Of a DNA stretch of 64,000 bases, positions 63,069 through 64,000 are shown one piece after another. The DNA is from Clostridium oryzae. GTDB taxonomy: Bacteria; Bacillota; Clostridia; Clostridiales; Clostridiaceae. Position 1 is the first letter of the stretch; each line of letters begins with the position of its first letter. Location of the stretch: the NCBI RefSeq assembly GCF_002029235.1, contig NZ_MZGV01000003.1:1-64000 (forward strand), read 5' to 3'. The notes beneath the pieces are model-generated. The model was given only the letters and a program-made list of their open reading frames with translations, ran no database searches and was not told the DNA's origin. Position numbers and translations under genes: made by a program.

Positions 63069-63511
63069 AGCTTTGAGCTGTAGGACCTGTGTCAGGCAAA
63101 CCTGCAAGGAAAACAGCTAAATCTATAACATCTTCCGGAGCTTTAACCCATTCACCATTTATAGAAAAAGCTGAATTCTTATCTTTCTTACTATCATTTC
63201 CCATATCCGTATTCACCGGGCCGGGAATCAGCTCATTTACGCTGATCTTAAATTCTGATAATTCCTGAGCTAAAATTCTTGTGAGCATCCATAATCCGGC
63301 TTTTGAACAGCTATAAGGGGCACCATCCGCTCTACCTTTGTGTCCCATTCCAGAACCAATTGTTATAATTTTACCGGAACCGCTTCTCTTTAGATATGGA
63401 ATTGCGGCCTTAGCTGTATAAAAAGCCCCATTAAGATTGACATCAAGCACTCTTTTCCATTCTTCAATATCAAGTTTATCAACCGGCAACTTTTCCATTT
63501 AAACTATCCAA
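63043..63511 (-). pseudogene. Short-chain dehydrogenase with internal deletion
   Basis: A start survives at TTG 63511 (GGGGGTG upstream): MDSLNGKVAG then stop, the typical opening of an SDR enzyme. In another frame the C-terminal 145 residues follow, from PVDKLDIEEWKRVLDVNLNG through YSCSKAGLWMLTRILAQELS (catalytic Tyr-x3-Lys as YSCSK) to SFSLMRRDI. The TGxxxGxG cofactor loop and about 70 codons are missing between them. Promoter and operator-like sequence remain upstream. Non-functional as an oxidoreductase. Confidence 0.8.
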
Positions 63512-63570
63512 GATTTCACCCCCGTATATAATTAATAGCTAAATTACAGTTATCTAAATATAAGTCACAT

Positions 63571-63608
63571 CAATGATTTGTCAATTTATATATTACCGCA
63601 AATCATTG
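63571..63608. promoter_or_regulatory. 10-bp inverted repeat upstream of the SDR remnant
   Basis: CAATGATTTG and CAAATCATTG are perfect 10-bp arms 18 bases apart. A minus-strand -35 TTGACA lies at the edge of the right-hand spacer. Probable operator of the former SDR gene. Confidence 0.5.
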
Positions 63609-63696
63609 GTAAAGCGAATTGTTATTCTCCAATCTGCCACGGAAATGTAGCAGATTTTTCTATGTGTGAAACCAAAATTAGAAAGGAGAAGTCTTC

Positions 63697-63837
63697 ATGC
63701 TCAAAAAAGTGAGACTCCAGTCTCCGCCGCAAGGAAACGTCTATATTCAAGAATTCCTCGATATGATCGCGCCTTCCATCGGCCCTGATATGGTGAAAGG
63801 ATATATAAATCATTCAATTCCATCTTTCCATTCGTAG
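63697..63837 (+). pseudogene. VirB4/TraE-type ATPase, second N-terminal scrap
   Basis: ATG 63697 after AGAAAGGAGAAG reads MLKKVRLQSPPQGNVYIQEF then LDMIAPSI, the same protein start as at 24451 (IQKFIDMIA there). From about 63780 the DNA belongs to the reverse-strand GNAT gene, and the forward frame runs on without meaning to a stop at 63835. The ribosome site and start are intact. Confidence 0.6.
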
Positions 63838-64000
63838 AATGGAAACGGTAATACCCGACTTTCTGGTTGTCCTGAAAAATACAGGTATATTCATTGATGT
63901 GATTTTCAATTTTATTCCGCACCCATGAAAGCACTTTGGAATAGTCGATTAGCGAAGTGTACTCATATCGGTCAATCAAGTTCTTGCTCAGTTGAAACAG
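63780..64000 (-). pseudogene. GNAT-like acetyltransferase, truncated, running off the window
   Basis: The minus strand encodes LFQLSKNLIDRYEYTSLIDY, then SWVRNKIENHINEYTCIFQD and YYRFHSTNGKMELNDLYILS followed by PYQG. This is a GNAT core up to the start of its acetyl-CoA loop. After PYQG the frame enters antisense of the VirB4 scrap, so the C-terminal half is lost. The N-terminus lies beyond the window. Confidence 0.65.

Noticed and set aside
1..64000. CRISPR array, rRNA operon or insertion-sequence transposase
   Set aside because: No regularly spaced direct repeats, rRNA sequence or transposase frame were seen on reading both strands; only repeats without transposase and conjugation-gene scraps.

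Overview
The window is visibly AT-rich and Clostridium-like. Evidence includes strong AGGAGG ribosome sites, frequent GTG/TTG starts, a YhaM nuclease, a DUF4250 protein, FAD-dependent ThyX, a DegV protein, and a 4-hydroxybutyrate-dehydrogenase relative beside a GABA-type aminotransferase. I did not identify the species.

Layout. 1-22.6 kb is mostly ordinary chromosome: yhaM, a lipoteichoic acid synthase-type sulfatase, an MFS exporter with an HTH regulator, pepT, degV, a PD-(D/E)XK protein, rnz, tRNA-Arg(ACG), an L,D-transpeptidase, an aminotransferase with a metal-site-degenerate alcohol dehydrogenase, psd, a TetR regulator, icd, a UbiB-family kinase and a large YhgE/Pip membrane protein. 23-26.4 kb follows tRNA-Arg(CCT). 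It holds folT behind a ZTP riboswitch/terminator and a THF riboswitch, then a patch of foreign-looking genes: a VirB4 scrap, GrpB-like, a shattered metallo-hydrolase and a nucleotidyltransferase.

27.2-53.8 kb is a large glycan-catabolism locus. It contains a NagR-type regulator with its operator, nagB, a ROK kinase, GH20, GH38, GH35, two GH29, GH18, a CBM9-like protein, GH130, an LplB/YtcP-type ABC importer with its lipoprotein, a YesM/YesN-type two-component pair, GH3 and nagA. None of the glycosidases shows a signal peptide. The simplest reading is that oligosaccharides (best fit: N-glycan-type, with fucose, galactose, GlcNAc and alpha-mannose on a Man-GlcNAc core) are imported by the ABC system and taken apart in the cytosol. 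GlcNAc would then enter glycolysis through the ROK kinase, NagA and NagB.

53.9-58.8 kb is core again: thyX, tadA, glgB and a znuBC-type metal transporter with a Fur-family-like palindrome. From a degenerate tRNA-Ser at 59.1 kb to the window end the sequence is a gene graveyard of an integrative conjugative element and its cargo. It holds fragments of AraC, TetR, GNAT, SDR, VirB6-like and VirB4 genes. Between them are intact genes for a methyltransferase, a GNAT enzyme and a Bcr/CflA drug exporter preceded by a leader-peptide attenuator.

Two dispersed repeat families are present, each in two copies: a 380-base MITE-like element, both copies next to a tRNA-Arg gene, and a 330-base element containing a long hairpin whose two copies show compensatory base changes.
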